From positions 2,801,909-2,865,908 of the forward strand of contig FN649731.1 of NCBI GenBank assembly GCA_000310025.1: DNA of 64,000 nucleotides, read 5' to 3'. Below, in pieces: positions 1 through 11,587 of this stretch (position 1 is the stretch's first letter; each line of letters begins with the position of its first letter). Made by a program: the position numbers and the translations under genes. The DNA is from Ectocarpus siliculosus. Lineage: Eukaryota; Sar; Phaeophyceae; Ectocarpales; Ectocarpaceae. Below the pieces are notes generated by a model that saw only the letters and a program-made list of their open reading frames with translations, was not told the origin of the DNA and searched no databases.

Positions 1-1097
1 TTTGTTTGACAGGAAACGATCGACTCCGTTGACGACTGACTGCGATATGTATCACAACTTGTTCGCGTGCTGAAGGGGTACGTACACACATGCATGCCTC
101 CGCTTTTTGCGGCGCTACGCTTCCCATGCACTCCCGGTAACTGAACTGGGCCAACCGCCTGTTCATGAATTAGTACGTTGCTCCATCAGTATTCTCCATG
201 ACTGGGGGTGAGGGTGCAGTGATAGTGTAGTAGTAGTAGCCTTGTTGGGGTGAGCGGGAAGCTCGGAAATAAATATGTTTGGTGTTCCGAGTCGGCTCAA
301 CCATCTGTCTGCCGCCGGCGGCAAAGGGGCTCCGTCGTATTGAACGCAACGTTCTAGGAAATTTCCGCATGTTCAAGACTGAAATATTGCGCTCCGGTCT
401 TCGCAAGCTATTTTTGAAACCAAAATTCAATCTTGGGCCGGAATTCCTTCAAACTTCCAAGACTGAAATGGGAGACCATTTATTTCGCAAACACCCTAAT
501 ACCCCTTAAGTCACAAAAAAAACACTCAAACTTTCTCACAGTCGCCCCGCTTCTGAATGAGATATAAAGAACACTGGCCTTGTTGTATCCGGGAGAATAG
601 TAGTCCTAACATCTGCATCTCCACATCTCCACATCTCCACACAACATCAACAAGGAGCAACGCACATGGATGCACAATGACGGTCTTGTGCGACCCATTC
701 ATGTATTCGGGTTTGGTTTTGCACAGTTTACCTATTGACAGTATCGGTTAAGCCAGTCAGACGCTTCTCTGCCCTCTGCCGTGTGCTCTCTTTGCCATTC
801 TCTTGCTCCTCTCCGCTCGTTGCTCCGTGCGGTCGGCGGGATTCCGAACCTCAAGAAACGAAACAACGCGAAGCACCTTCGGGCCCAGTTCTAGAAAGCA
901 CGATAGCTCAAATCACGTTCTCAAAACCACACTCACCGTGCGCCACATTAGTGCGCAGTTCCACACCACCAGCATCACGTCTTCCGGTTAGTTCGTGCGC
1001 ATTCACCCGCTAGGTCTGTTGCTCTCCCGATGCCTCTCCTTCGTCGGGGTACACCCGCGCCCCCATGGCTGTTCCCATCGACCAAGCATACAGTGCC
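1..1097. other. No gene recognised
   Basis: I see no coding frame with recognisable features in this stretch. It holds only a short CATCTC-type run near 612-645 and a GTA-type triplet run near 227-240. The small open frames here lack splice signals or family motifs. Confidence 0.5.
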
Positions 1098-1273
1098 GTT
1101 CGCCCCGGTAGTCTAGTTGGTATCCTGGGAAAACCTTCTAGTGGCCAGGGTCAGGGATTCGACTCCCGGCGGAAGCGAGCTTTTCTTGCAAAGTGGGTTT
1201 TTTCTCTCGTTTTCGTTCCTGGTGTTGGTGGAAAGCGATAAAGATCGTGTGTACACAGAGGGAAGAGAGCGCC
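1098..1273 (+). repeat. tRNA-derived SINE, copy 1 (3' truncated)
   Basis: The copy begins GTTCGCCCCGGTAGTCTAG, a tRNA-like head with a Pol III A box (TAGTCTAGTTGG) and a B box (GGGATTCGACTCCC). It continues with the shared body that starts GCGAGCTTTTCTTGCAAAG. The same head and body recur on the minus strand at 10,158-10,477 and on the plus strand at 41,616-41,946. Similarity stops after the segment TGTACACAGAGGGAAGAGAG, so the 3' half and tail are missing. It is a SINE rather than a functional tRNA because the shared sequence runs well beyond the tRNA part. Confidence 0.8.
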
Positions 1274-3673
1274 CCAGACCGGTCGGCCGCCATGATCGCC
1301 GCTGCCGCTGCCGGGACCGTGGCCTCCAAGGTCACCCGTGCGATCGACAAGTCGGCCGACAAGATCAACCTCGGTGACCAACAGCAGGATCATTGTGACC
1401 AACGCTGTTTTCGACGCTGACGCCGCCGATGACAAGGCCGGTGCGGAGGTGCTGATCGCCGCGGCGGTGCTTGAAAACTGGTGGCTGCCGCGAGGGCTAC
1501 CTCCGCTGGGTGAGAGTGCAGCAAGTTGTTTTTAACACGTGACGCTCAATGATATCAACACAGACGGCCGCGGTCAAGTCGCTGTATTCCGTGATGATTC
1601 TGTACAGTAGTCCCATCGCTTGGTTGGCATGGACCGCGCCGTAACATGTACCGCCAGAAGGACTTCGACATGGTGCCACGTAATCCACCCCTCCCCCCCA
1701 AAAAAAACAAAAACGATACCATGCCTCGCACGTCGCTTGATCCCATGGCGACCTGTCCCGGCAATGTCCGAGCACGAAATCTGGTAGCCCGGGCTGCACG
1801 ATAGCGTAGCCCTGTCGCTTTCCTCCCCCCTTTTTTTTTCTGTCTCGTGTTTTTCGTCATATGTTTCTCCGTGTAGTGAGATGTCCCAGGCACCATACGC
1901 GAATCATTTTGCGGGGACCTCCAAGATTCAGAGGGAAGCAAGCACTGCCGTGAAACCACCATACGGCAGCGGGCTCATGGCGGTCAAGAAGGGCAAGATA
2001 AACGGCACTTAGCGCTTCATAGTGCCCCACAGCTGGCCATCGCTAATCGGTACCGCACGCCACCGCCGAGAGACACTGGGATCTCTCCGAGGTAGCGCTC
2101 GCCGGTGTGCTTCTTGGTGGAGGAACTCTTCTTCGAGTCCTCCGATTTGGGGGGTTTCTAGGCGGGCGCGCGGCACGAGGCCCGACGGCTGAGCTGCGCC
2201 GTCCCGTTTGGCGGTCAAATTGCATGCACGGTAGTGTATCGTACCAGTGCTGTACTGCTAAATATAAGCGTGTTTTACGACATCAGACGGCTCGACGGGT
2301 TTTACTGTTGTATCCCGAACCAGATATCGCACGACTTCAAATGGGGTGTTTTCTGAATGGTAGTGCGTACCATTGGGAGGCTCAATCGTCCGATACTGCT
2401 ACTGTACAACAGTTTCGTCCCGTCTGGTAGTATTCCGAGGGATATTTTGTGTTTTAGTAGCAGAGACCCGTTAGGATACGGCGGAGGCTTTGTGCCGTGC
2501 GGAACTGTGGTACGGGGAAGTCTCCCTCCGTACGCCACAGGAAATATTATTCAAGGCAATTCGAAAGAAAACAAAAAAGGAAAGTTTGTTGTCGAAAACC
2601 CTCGTGCTGGTCCTTGGGTGCTTGGCCTGTGGTTCTACTGTAATCCGTCCATTGTGTTTCTTGTACGGAAGTCTGGGGTTTCCACATGTCCTCTTTCCAT
2701 GCCGCGAAAACCCCGCGGCCACAAGAAAAAAAAACAGCTTCAGACAGGCAACGCCGACGATACTCGTCGCGTTGATTCATCACAATAAATATCTAATCCC
2801 CAAACACGAGGAACTACACCGGCCCAAAGCTCGGGGGGGGCTTCGCCACACGTCTTTGGATGTAACATGTCGTAGCACATCGCCCGGCCTGGTTCATCAC
2901 CGTCTGCCGCGCGGGCGAGAGAGGAAGGCGGGGGTGGGAGAGACACACGACGCGTCAGGCGCACAGGCAGACAAAATAGATTGTACAGATCGCCGTCGAC
3001 CACTTAAGAGCCTGGGGAATAAGATCTCCAAGCTGAAAAAATAGATACAACAGAGCTTGACCATGAGAACAGGGGCTTAGTCAAGAGCCCTACAACAAAA
3101 CCCATGGAGTTGTCGTTGAGGTCAACCCACAGAGGAAATAGGAACGAGCCTGGTGCAAGAAAAAAAGTGCGTCTTCAGTGCTGGCGCGTGATGTAGGCAA
3201 CTTAGATACGGCAGGTGCCTGGGGCGTAGCAACACGCTAGAACGGGAGAGATGCAGACAGTGAGAAGAGGCAGGGTGAAACGAGGGTTGTCTTGAGGAAG
3301 ACGGTGTTCGATTCGTTTCGAATGTGCGAACCTTACCGTCCTGGCTCGCACGCCGTTCTCCTACATGAGCCATCCCAGGGGGGCTGGAAGGGGGTGGAAT
3401 GAGCCAACTCACCAGCTAGCCAATTGAGAGCGTTCGTACTTGCTTGCTTTATTAAATGCGCCTGACACACACCAAGCCAACGTTATGCCAACATGCCAGA
3501 CGCACATTGACCTTGTGTAGCGGGTTTTTGTCACGAGACTCAGTGTTTACCTCCTCGAGCACCTCAAACACCGCTTGATCAAATGCACCTATCTTAGCAA
3601 AATCCTATGCCTGCCATGGTAGACACATGTTGGCGGCATGTGGCGTAGATTGTCACGAGACTCAGCATTTTAC
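1274..3673. other. No confident gene; possible relics and gene 3' flank
   Basis: A GC-rich stretch at 1,290-1,530 looks codon-biased on the plus strand but has no recognisable product. A minus-strand frame at 2,009-2,218 ends in a stop, with no family match. Between 3,301 and 3,420 a minus-strand segment has a possible acceptor (TTCCAG) and donor (GGTAAGG) and may be a late exon of the methyltransferase gene, but I could not fix its frame. Confidence 0.35.
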
Positions 3674-3705
3674 CTCCTCGAGCACTTCAAACGCCGGAGA
3701 AGGCA
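3527..3705 (-). repeat. Duplicated exon end of the methyltransferase gene
   Basis: About 47 bp occur twice on the plus strand, at roughly 3,532-3,581 and 3,652-3,698, each containing TTGTCACGAGACTCAG followed by TTTACCTCCTCGAGCAC. On the minus strand both encode F-E-V-L-E-E followed by a GTAAA donor-like sequence. The upstream copy (higher coordinate) is the one in frame with the methyltransferase exon. The second may be a partial exon duplication or an alternative 3' end. Confidence 0.7.
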
Positions 3706-6700
3706 CCGGGTCTGTCATGGTGACAACGATAGCCCCTTCCTTCAGCGCAGCCGCTCCCTGGGCCAGCTTCTTCATCAAGTCGTCCCCGAAGCAGGTGCTA
3801 TTGGCGAACACCACATCTCCTACGCGCAGCATGTTGGTCCGTTCATCGAATACACGCGGCCGAAGCAGTCGCTGTTACATGGTAGAAAAAACAACGTTAC
3901 ATCTCCCCGCAATGTGAGTGAGTCGAATGCAACCGGTTTCTCGTGCATGAAACGTCACAAGGCACGATGAGAAACGGAATGATGCGCCCACACAAGAAAA
4001 AAAAAGCCACGTGTCATGGAATACAAGGACAAGACGACGTTTGAGGCGAGGGACGCAGCGCAGGAAGGGTTGGCGAGCTGACACATGAGAGAGCGAGTTT
4101 AATAGGCGGAGATTACGTCAAGCTGGAGGTGTTGCGCGTTGTCTGGCCGGAGACAACGATATGGCTCCAATTAGGGTATTCGAATCCCTTCTCCCAACCA
4201 TCCCAAGCAAACCGCCTACTGATGAAAAACGTGAAAATAAGCGAGTGGTGCGATGCGGCTTACTAGGATCACTCTCAGCTCGGCCGATTCGAAGCAAGAG
4301 GCCAGCTGTAGAAACCCATGGGGTAAAAGCTCGAAAATACAAATAGGACATCCTAGATCGGCAGGCCCTCTAACTTCGTCAGCGGATCATTCTACTTCAG
4401 CAGGCGGGACCAGGGAGGACGCGACAACCTGCAGAGACGGACTACATGGGAACCTACTCCTATCATCAGGGAAGAGGTTTATTTCGTGGTTGGGTGGAGC
4501 GGGCCCTAGCAGTCCGTGTTTCACCCTCAGAGATGCTGCTGGTGAAATAAGTCTTATTTGTCATACCTTTTTCGGGATTTTTTCATGAAAATCGCCACCG
4601 CAAGAAAAAGCTTGTGAAAGCGCCATCCTCGAAAGCACATCAACCAAAGTGATGCAAACAAGGGTGTGAGGCGTTTTAACTCACCGTCTGACCAATCCAG
4701 CACCGTGAAATCCCCGCAAACAAACTCGATCTCTGCCGCCCCTCCCTTGGTCTCCCCGACAGTGACCTTATGTCTCAAACCGCCTTCCCACCGCTGCAGA
4801 ACAACATAGACAAATCGATGAGGACGGGGAGGGATGAAACGTTGGGATTGTGCGCGCAGGCAATTTGCACCGCAGGCGTTTGCCTCTACGAAAACAGTGA
4901 ACAGGTTTCAGGGGGCGGACAGGTGTGTTAAGGGCGGAGAGTTCGTGTTCTGCCATCCCTTAGGAAACAGATCGAGGTAAGCCATCGTTCTGTGGATCGT
5001 TCCTGACAGTCTCGCCAGAACCCACGAGAAAGGTTTTTATCCCCGGGTTAAGAACGACCCTGGTGGGAGACACGAAAGGACTCCACTGTTCCGGAAGCAG
5101 CTCGCCTTTTCTGCAACACTTGTAATGTAGGTGAAATGCAGGTGAAATGCAGAGTATCGTTCGAGTAGGGCGTGCAATGGTCACTGCAGCAGCCATTGAA
5201 ACGCAAATGCAGCGCGCAAGTGTTTTGCCCTAACCGAAAATGAATCAATAAAACTACACGAGTAGTTCTCGGGGGGCGGACACGTTTAGCTGGCACTTGT
5301 ACGAAACATATGTGCAGAGCAAGCGCCCGCGCTCCTCAGCACTCTACTTGCAGTCGCATCGATATGGATATGCATCGATACCGGTGCCGCTCGCCCTCGA
5401 ACCCATGATATGTACCTCCAAAGCCTTGAGGCAAATCCCGTGCAGGTCTCCAAGGATCTCCATCCCGATGCACCGATGCCACGGGTGCATCGTCGCCGCC
5501 GCGAACACCGGCTTCCCCGTGCCGCAGCCGAGGTCATAAAACACTCCGTCTAGAAAAAAAAAAGAACATAGTAAGACGCAGCGTAAAGAGAGCAGCGGAG
5601 TTGCAGTGCAGAGAAGGGGTATGCTTGGTGGCACACGGTACAGCGGCAACAATCTGCGCATGAGCACGAAATAGAAGTAGAAAACTGGAAAGAGGTGGGG
5701 CGGAACGTCGAGCACAAAAAGCCTATGGGTGAACGGATTTTTTTCGAGCCGTCTTCCGACAGCACTCGCATGCTACCAGCGATTGCAGCCTGTCGCCCTG
5801 GCAGCTCGCATCTCGGGCTCCTCCGTATCATACCTAGCGCCACTGGTCCTGCGCCCACAGAACGGCAAGCTTCTCTACAGTGCATAACAACGACACAGAA
5901 CACCAAAGTCCTTGCTTTGTGGCCGGTGATACGGTAATCAGCGCTTCTACAACCGCCCGCGACACCCGCGAAACATAACATCTTTCCAAACGTCAAGGAC
6001 GTTGAATCAGAGGCATACGGTTAAGCAGAGGAAGAAGGGACACACAAGTAGGGGGAGGTCCATCGAAGAGAAAAGGGGGCGTCGTCATCTGATGAAGCCA
6101 TCTTTGCGAAGACAACTGCCAACGACAGTAGTGCTGTAGTGTATGGTGGACATGGCCCAGACCTCAAGCAACGTATCATACGCGCACCCACTCGCATGAC
6201 CTTTCCACAACGCCTTCGCTAAAATTCAGCGTTTGAAGGGAAGTTTCGGGAACAACGCTCCACTTTTTCTGGAAGGTTCGAACCACCATAAACTCCCAAG
6301 TAAGACCATTTCGAAGGTTCGCCAAAACCGCGGGATATGAGCATTGAGCTATGGAAGAGTCCCACCAATTTTGGACCTAGGCCCTTTTACACGTCCCCGT
6401 GTGTCTCGTTCACCCACCTTTCTCCGGCAGTCCGCCGTACGAATCTTGAACCTTCGCCAAGATGTCTGAAAACTGGCACGTTGGTACAGGAAAAACGTAA
6501 TGTTGGTTGCAGGGATAGGATAAGGGCTGGCGTGTACAGAGAGTCGGTCACATGTAGGTTTCGCGTATGTAAAAGTTCGAGGCCTCCGTGCAGGGGGGGC
6601 GGCGGGGTGGGTGGCGGTGGCGTCGGCGATGGAGAGGTGGTTGCCTTGTTGACCAACAAAGACCCAAGTTGAACGCTCTGGACTGCATGAAACCTGACAC

Positions 6701-7163
6701 CGTAGCAGGCAAGCACTTTCTCCTATCACCCGCTCCGAAGGTAGGGTGTCTCCCTTTGTCGCATCGCCAGACCGATTTGTCCCTATCCTACGGCAGCTAC
6801 GACCGACACCTGTCTTGCTGCTATTCCCCGCAGCGACGCAAGGTTGTGGTACACATTCTTGTTCTTCATCCGGCTGGGCAAACACGACCGCTTGTAGGTG
6901 CTAGACCGTGGTTGAAGAGGCAAACCTCAACGCAGAAGCTCACCCCTGTTGCAGACACCTCGCCGTAGGTGAGAGCGATGCTTTGGTACCCCTTCGACAA
7001 CCTCTCGTTCCGAGAAGTCTTCATGCCGTCCTCCTCGGGCAGATCCGGCGGGTACAGCGCGGAGAATACCGACTCGAGCTCAGACCGAGCCTGGCTTCTA
7101 GCTGCCGCCAAAGCTTCGGCTTGCCGCTGTTCAATGCCGCTGTCGTCTTCTCCACCGCTGTCC
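3674..7163 (-). CDS. DOT1-like class I SAM-dependent methyltransferase (partial exon model)
   Basis: Four minus-strand exons are supported: 7163-6959, 5549-5416, 4793-4685 and 3819-3674. Three of them join in phase with GT-AG signals. The first carries a helical, charged segment ending in the LTYGE motif typical just before the DOT1 fold. The second has the SAM-binding motif I FYDLGCGTGKPVFAAA and the acidic residue of IGMEILG. The third has EIEFVCGDFTVLDWSD. The fourth has DVVFANSTCF and ends FEVLEE. This motif order matches the histone-methylation DOT1 family, which methylates histone H3 in the nucleus, but substrate here is inference. At least one exon is missing between 6,959 and 5,549, since exon 2 needs one preceding base. 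The N-terminus and C-terminus were not found; without splicing after 3,674 a stop follows three codons later at 3,662-3,664. Confidence 0.75.
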
Positions 7164-7170
7164 CTGTTTG

Positions 7171-7497
7171 ATGTCGTTCAAGAGTATTTTGAGTAAGTAT
7201 AATCAAACTCGGTTGCTGAGTAGTTTTCAAATACTTACTGAAAGGGTTGAGTACGGATGAGTATCTTCGAAATACTTACTCGAAGACTTTAATCGAAGTT
7301 GAGTGTTGTTGAAATATATACTCCAGGATATGCTCAAGGTTGAGTAAAATACTCGAGTAGCTGAGTACGCATGAGTATAGTTTTGACATACTTACCAAAT
7401 TTCCTGAGTATTGATGGGTAGGATTGAAATATTCACTCAAGGGCTATACTCAAGGTTGAGTATTTACTCAGAAATACTTGAGTATAACTATACATTA
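7171..7497. repeat. AT-rich degenerate GAGTATT / AATACTC array
   Basis: Short words such as GAGTAAGTAT, GAGTATT, AAATACTTACT and TACTCAAG recur in both orientations across about 330 bp, giving many overlapping small hairpins. The composition differs sharply from the GC-balanced neighbours. No coding frame crosses it. It lies immediately upstream of the first resolved methyltransferase exon. Confidence 0.8.
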
Positions 7498-7808
7498 CGA
7501 AACACACCCTTGATGTTGTTGTTGGAAGGTTTACATTTTTGGTAACCCCTCCTGCCCTTCTGCCGCTTCCTTTCGCCGGGCCTGCGTTGTGTAGCAATCA
7601 GGGTTGAGCAGGTGCCAGCAACATATTCCCGACAGGCGCTAGCGGTTCGCGTGGAGGGACGGGTTCGTGACAGACAGCAACGTCCACTTGAACGGGCGCG
7701 CAAACAGCTCGCAGGCGACTACACCTATCCTTCGCCCCCGCATGGTGTACATATGCACATGTGAATGGTGCTCTCTTGATGTTGATGATAAATCCGACGC
7801 GTACAGCA

Positions 7809-9002
7809 GGCACTTCCTCTGAATCCGAGGCTGGTTTGACCGTAATTCTTCTCCCAGAATGGTTTCGAAACGAACTAACTCTGTCTCGTCGTTTGTTGTC
7901 CGGCTACGGCAGAGTATTAAACAAACATGCTACAAGTATAATTCAAGAAACTCGCGCAGACATCCAGAAGTGGTAAAGTATTAGTGAAGAGAGAGAGAGT
8001 TGTGAACGGAAGGAGGAAGATGATAAGATCTGATGGAAGGAGCAACAACATGCCATGCGAACGGGACAACACGTGCATTGTCTTCTCTGCTACCGTCTCT
8101 GTAAATAAAAATGGAGAACAGTCTAGCCTCTCCCATGACGCCCCCTCACTGTTGTGTGTCCCAGATCATGGCCTACAGAAGTAAAAGCGATATCTTCTGT
8201 ATTCAACCGCACTGGAATGACGTCTGCCTGAATGTTCATTGGTCAGCGGGTTGAGCGAGTTAACGCGGTCGATGCTAGCAATAACGGCTAACGAAGACAG
8301 ACAGAACTATCACCGCTCGTTCGCGCGGAACGCGCCTGCAAACACGAGTGGGGGGCGATCCGTGAGTACATGCAAGCACACCGTGCTGTCTCATAGGCAG
8401 CAGATCTGTTGTTGTTGATTCGGAAGCTAGGTGCTGCAGGCGGCAGGATTGATTATGCCTACACGCGTGTCTCTTCCTTCCATGATGAAAAAGATTAGAC
8501 TATACGTCGGCAGAAAAATAAATGCCTTTTTTTTTGTGTTGGCGAAGACCAAAAGCCTTTAGGGTAGTTTTTCCGACGCAGACTATGCATATGTAGAAAT
8601 CAACACCAATCGGCCGAATGGAGGCATGGTGCTATGTTTGGCAGGCACATCTGATGTGTTTCAGCTCCACAGTGCCTGTCATGCACCATCCGTTTTTTCC
8701 CCGCGAGAGTTTGGCGACGACAAAGAAAGTCGCTCGAACAGTGTCTGTCTCTCACAGTCGTTTTTTTTTGGCGAGAGTTTGGCTGGCAACCAATGGTTGT
8801 TGTTTCATGTCTAACAGGCACCCCCCCTCAATAGACCTGTCTCTCCCCCAACGCCGTGAGGGCCCCAACCCCAAACCCCAAACCCCAAACGGCATCGGGG
8901 ACACGATGCTACAGCAATGGTAATACAGCAGCACATCGCCGCGAACGAGGAGTACAGCAGCAGTAGGTGGTGGTGCCGTGGTCTTGTCTTGTACACACAG
9001 CA
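7809..9002 (+). repeat. ~1.2-kb tandem unit 1
   Basis: The unit starts near GAATCCGAGGCTGGTTTGAC and is repeated, in the same orientation and order, from 9,003 onward. Shared landmarks include a stretch around CAACAACATGCCATGCGAAC, the stretch TTCATTGGTCAGCGGGTTGAG, a stretch around CCAATCGGCCGAATGGAGGC, and a CCCCAAA run near the end. It contains the empty sites for both insertions seen in unit 2: AATTCAAG at 7,940-7,947 for the foldback element, and uninterrupted sequence near 8,018-8,035 for the SINE. I see no coding capacity. Confidence 0.85.
8862..8891 (+). repeat. Telomere-like CCCCAAA run
   Basis: Three to four iterations of CCCCAAA or CCCCAA occur near the end of tandem unit 1. The complementary strand reads TTTGGGG. 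A similar run sits at the matching place in unit 2. Confidence 0.8.
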
Positions 9003-9155
9003 GGCACTACTCCGAATCCGAGGCTGGTTGGACCGATATTTTCCGAAACGACAACCAACCGTCCAGCTTGTCGTTCATTGTCCGGCGACGACAGGAGTGT
9101 TACAGTACACTACATACAACACACAGGTATCATCCTATGTACTTTATAATTAAAG

Positions 9156-10048
9156 GAAATTGACAAAAAAAGTGGGTATAGCCACGCCATTCTCGGACAA
9201 AAGTGGGTACTCGAAAATCCAGCGCGTGCACCCTCCATAGGCGACCCCCAAACGACTCAAAACCCCATTCTGACACCTGGGCGACACAGCCAGGGACCAT
9301 ACACGGGACGGGCATCGACTTTTTCCCACTTTCAGGCACACCTTTGGCCCTAATACCGCCGAGGCACGCAAGGCCTCACCAGAGTGCCCACTTCTGTCCG
9401 AATCGTGGTGGGTATCCCCAGCGGCGTCTACTACCCACTTTTGTCCACTTACGGACAGCGGAAATCGAGCAGAAATCAACCTCCACGTCACCGCACGGCA
9501 GAACATCGAATCTTCCCGTGCCGGTACCGAAGGGGTCTGGCATGTTTCTGACATGTTCCTCCGCGGTCGGTCCGCAGTCGGCAGCCATGGATACGAAAGA
9601 TGCCATGGATACGGTGTTGGGAGATTCTGAGACGTCCCGAGGCTATTCGATGTTCTGCCGTGCGGTGACGTGGAGGTCGATTTCCGCTGTCCGTATGTGG
9701 ACAAAATTGGGTACAATTTGGACAAAACTGGGTCAAAATACAGACACAAGTGGGTACATGACAAAATTCGTACACGCCGCTGGGGATATCCTCCGCGATG
9801 TCGGATAGAAGTGGGCACTCTGGTGAGGCCTTGCGCGCCTCGGCGGTATTAGGGCCAAAGGTGTTCCTGAAAGTGGGAAAAAGTCGATGCCCGTGCTGTG
9901 TATGGTCCCTGGCTGTGTCGCCCAGGTGTCAGAATGGGGTTTTGAGTCGTTTGGGGGTCGCCTATGGAGGGCGCGCGCGCTGGATTTTCGAGTACCCAAC
10001 TTTTGTCCGAGAATGACATGGGTATACCCACTTCTGTCCATTTCCCTC
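9156..10048. mobile_element. Foldback / long-TIR non-autonomous DNA transposon (893 bp)
   Basis: The left half and right half are inverted copies of each other almost to the middle, leaving a loop of roughly 110-120 bp around 9,520-9,635. The ends read GAAATTGAC on the left and GAGGGAAATGGAC on the right in reverse complement. The element is flanked by identical 8-bp duplications AATTAAAG at 9,148-9,155 and 10,049-10,056. The tandem unit at 7,809-9,002 has the matching uninserted site. Copies of a word like GGACAAAAGTGGGTA recur through both arms, as expected for transposase-binding repeats. It has no transposase gene. The 8-bp duplication fits hAT or P-type transposases; which one is inference. 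Confidence 0.85.
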
Positions 10049-10157
10049 AATTAAAGTAACGCGCACAGACATCCACAAGTGTTTTAGTATTAGACTGTAG
10101 TGAAGAGAGACTGGTGCACGGAAGGAGGGCGACGATAAAAAAATGTTAGTAACATGT

Positions 10158-10477
10158 TTTTTTTTTTTTTTTTTTTTTGTTCTTCACTTCAAATCAGCGC
10201 TCACAGCACTAGTAGTGCCGTTTATTCCAACCCGTGGTCACACAGAAGAGCCTCTCTCTACCCTCCCCTCCTGCGGTACTTCGCCTTCAATTTTTAATGC
10301 GAGAAGAGTTCAGCACTCTCTTCCCTCTGTGTACACACGAACTAGCGCTATCCACTTGGCCAGGAGCGGAAGCGAGAGAAAAACTCACTTTGCAAGAAAA
10401 GCTCGCCTACGCCGGGATTCGAACCCCTGACCTGACCTCTAGAAGGTTACGAGGCTGCCAACTAGACCACCGGGGCG
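10158..10477 (-). mobile_element. tRNA-derived SINE, copy 2 (full length)
   Basis: Read on the minus strand, it starts with CGCCCCGGTGGTCTAGTTGG (A box), has a perfect B box GGTTCGAATCC, then the shared body, and ends in a poly(A) tail seen as a 22-base T run at 10,157-10,178. Target duplications AACATGT lie at 10,151-10,157 and 10,478-10,484. It interrupts a tandem unit whose other copy lacks it, which gives a clean empty site. It has no coding capacity and would depend on a LINE partner for movement. Confidence 0.9.
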
Positions 10478-11437
10478 AACATGTATGTGTAGGATCTGAT
10501 GGAAGCAGCAACAACATGCCATGCGAACGGGGCCGAAATAACACACACGAACGAGTAGTCTCGAAAGCAGAAGCCTCGGTGCACATACATACATGCACTT
10601 CTCTCCATCTGCTGTGTACCGTCTCTCTCTGTCTTTAATCCGGACAATAGTCTAGGCTCTCCTATGACTGACGCCCCCTCACTGCTGTGTGTCCCAGACC
10701 ATGGCCTAGTCTAAAGGAGAAGCGTTATTTTCGGTAGCCAGCCGCACGGAAGGACATCTACAGCAGTGCCTGTCTGTCAGTTCATTGGTCAGCGGGTTGA
10801 GCCGGGTCGATGCTATTAATAATAATGACGGCGAATGAATTAAGACAGACAGAACTATCACCTCCTCCCTCGCGCGGAATGTGCCTCCAAACACGAGAGA
10901 CACGCGGCGGTGAGTGCGTATACATATATACGTGCAAGCACGCCGTGCTGTGTCATAGGCAGCAGATCTGTTGTTGTCGATCCGGAAGCAAGAAGCGAGG
11001 TTCGGCAGGCGGCAGGATTGATCAAATGTGCCTATCTGCTGTGGTGCGTGCCTACTTTTTTGGGTGTTTTTTTTATGTCGGCGCAGACCAAATAGGTCTA
11101 GATAGATAGATATAATAGGTGGTTGTTGACGCAGACTATATAGAAACCAACACCAATCGGCCGAATGGAGGCATGGTGCTATGTTTGGCTGGCACATCTG
11201 ATGTGTTTGAGCTTCACAGCAGTGCCTGTCATGCACCATCCGTTTTTTTTTCCCCGGGAAAGTTTGGGGGGGACAAAAAAGTAGTTTTAATAACAGCACG
11301 GCTGTTTGTTTTTCACAGTTGTTTTTTTTATTTTGGGGAGAGTTGGGCGGGCAACCAATGGGGTTGTTTTTTCATGTTTTTCAGCCCCCCCCCCCCCCCA
11401 AAAGACCTGTCTCTCCCCCAACGCCGTGAGGGGCCCA

Positions 11438-11474
11438 ACCCCAAACCCCAAACCCCAAACCCCAAACCCCAAAC
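11438..11474 (+). repeat. Telomere-like CCCCAAA run
   Basis: Five successive CCCCAAA or CCCCAAC units occur here at the position matching the shorter run in tandem unit 1. A poly-C tract of 14 to 15 bases lies just upstream near 11,386-11,400. Confidence 0.85.
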
Positions 11475-11587
11475 GACATCGGGGGCACGATGCTACAGCA
11501 GTGGTAATACAGCAGTGGTAGCACATTGCCACGAGGAATACAGCAGCAGTCGGTGGTGTTGTGTCGTCTTCTTATTATCTTGGTTAC

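Larger units (their letters stand above)
9003..11587 (+). repeat. ~1.2-kb tandem unit 2, interrupted by two insertions
   Basis: This is a direct copy of the unit at 7,809-9,002, starting near GAATCCGAGGCTGGTTGGAC. It is interrupted by an 893-bp foldback element at 9,156-10,048 and a minus-strand SINE at 10,158-10,477. With both insertions and their target duplications removed, it is about 1.36 kb. A third copy of the unit start is seen at 11,588-11,615 and a degraded piece of the unit at about 12,775-12,840. Confidence 0.85.

Noticed and set aside
4140-4240. GGTATTCGAATCCC resembling a tRNA T arm
   Set aside because: The stem pairing is poor and no cloverleaf or SINE body is visible around it.
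6268-6300. B-box-like GGTTCGAACC suggesting a tRNA
   Set aside because: The flanks do not form a T stem, and no A box or acceptor stem was found.
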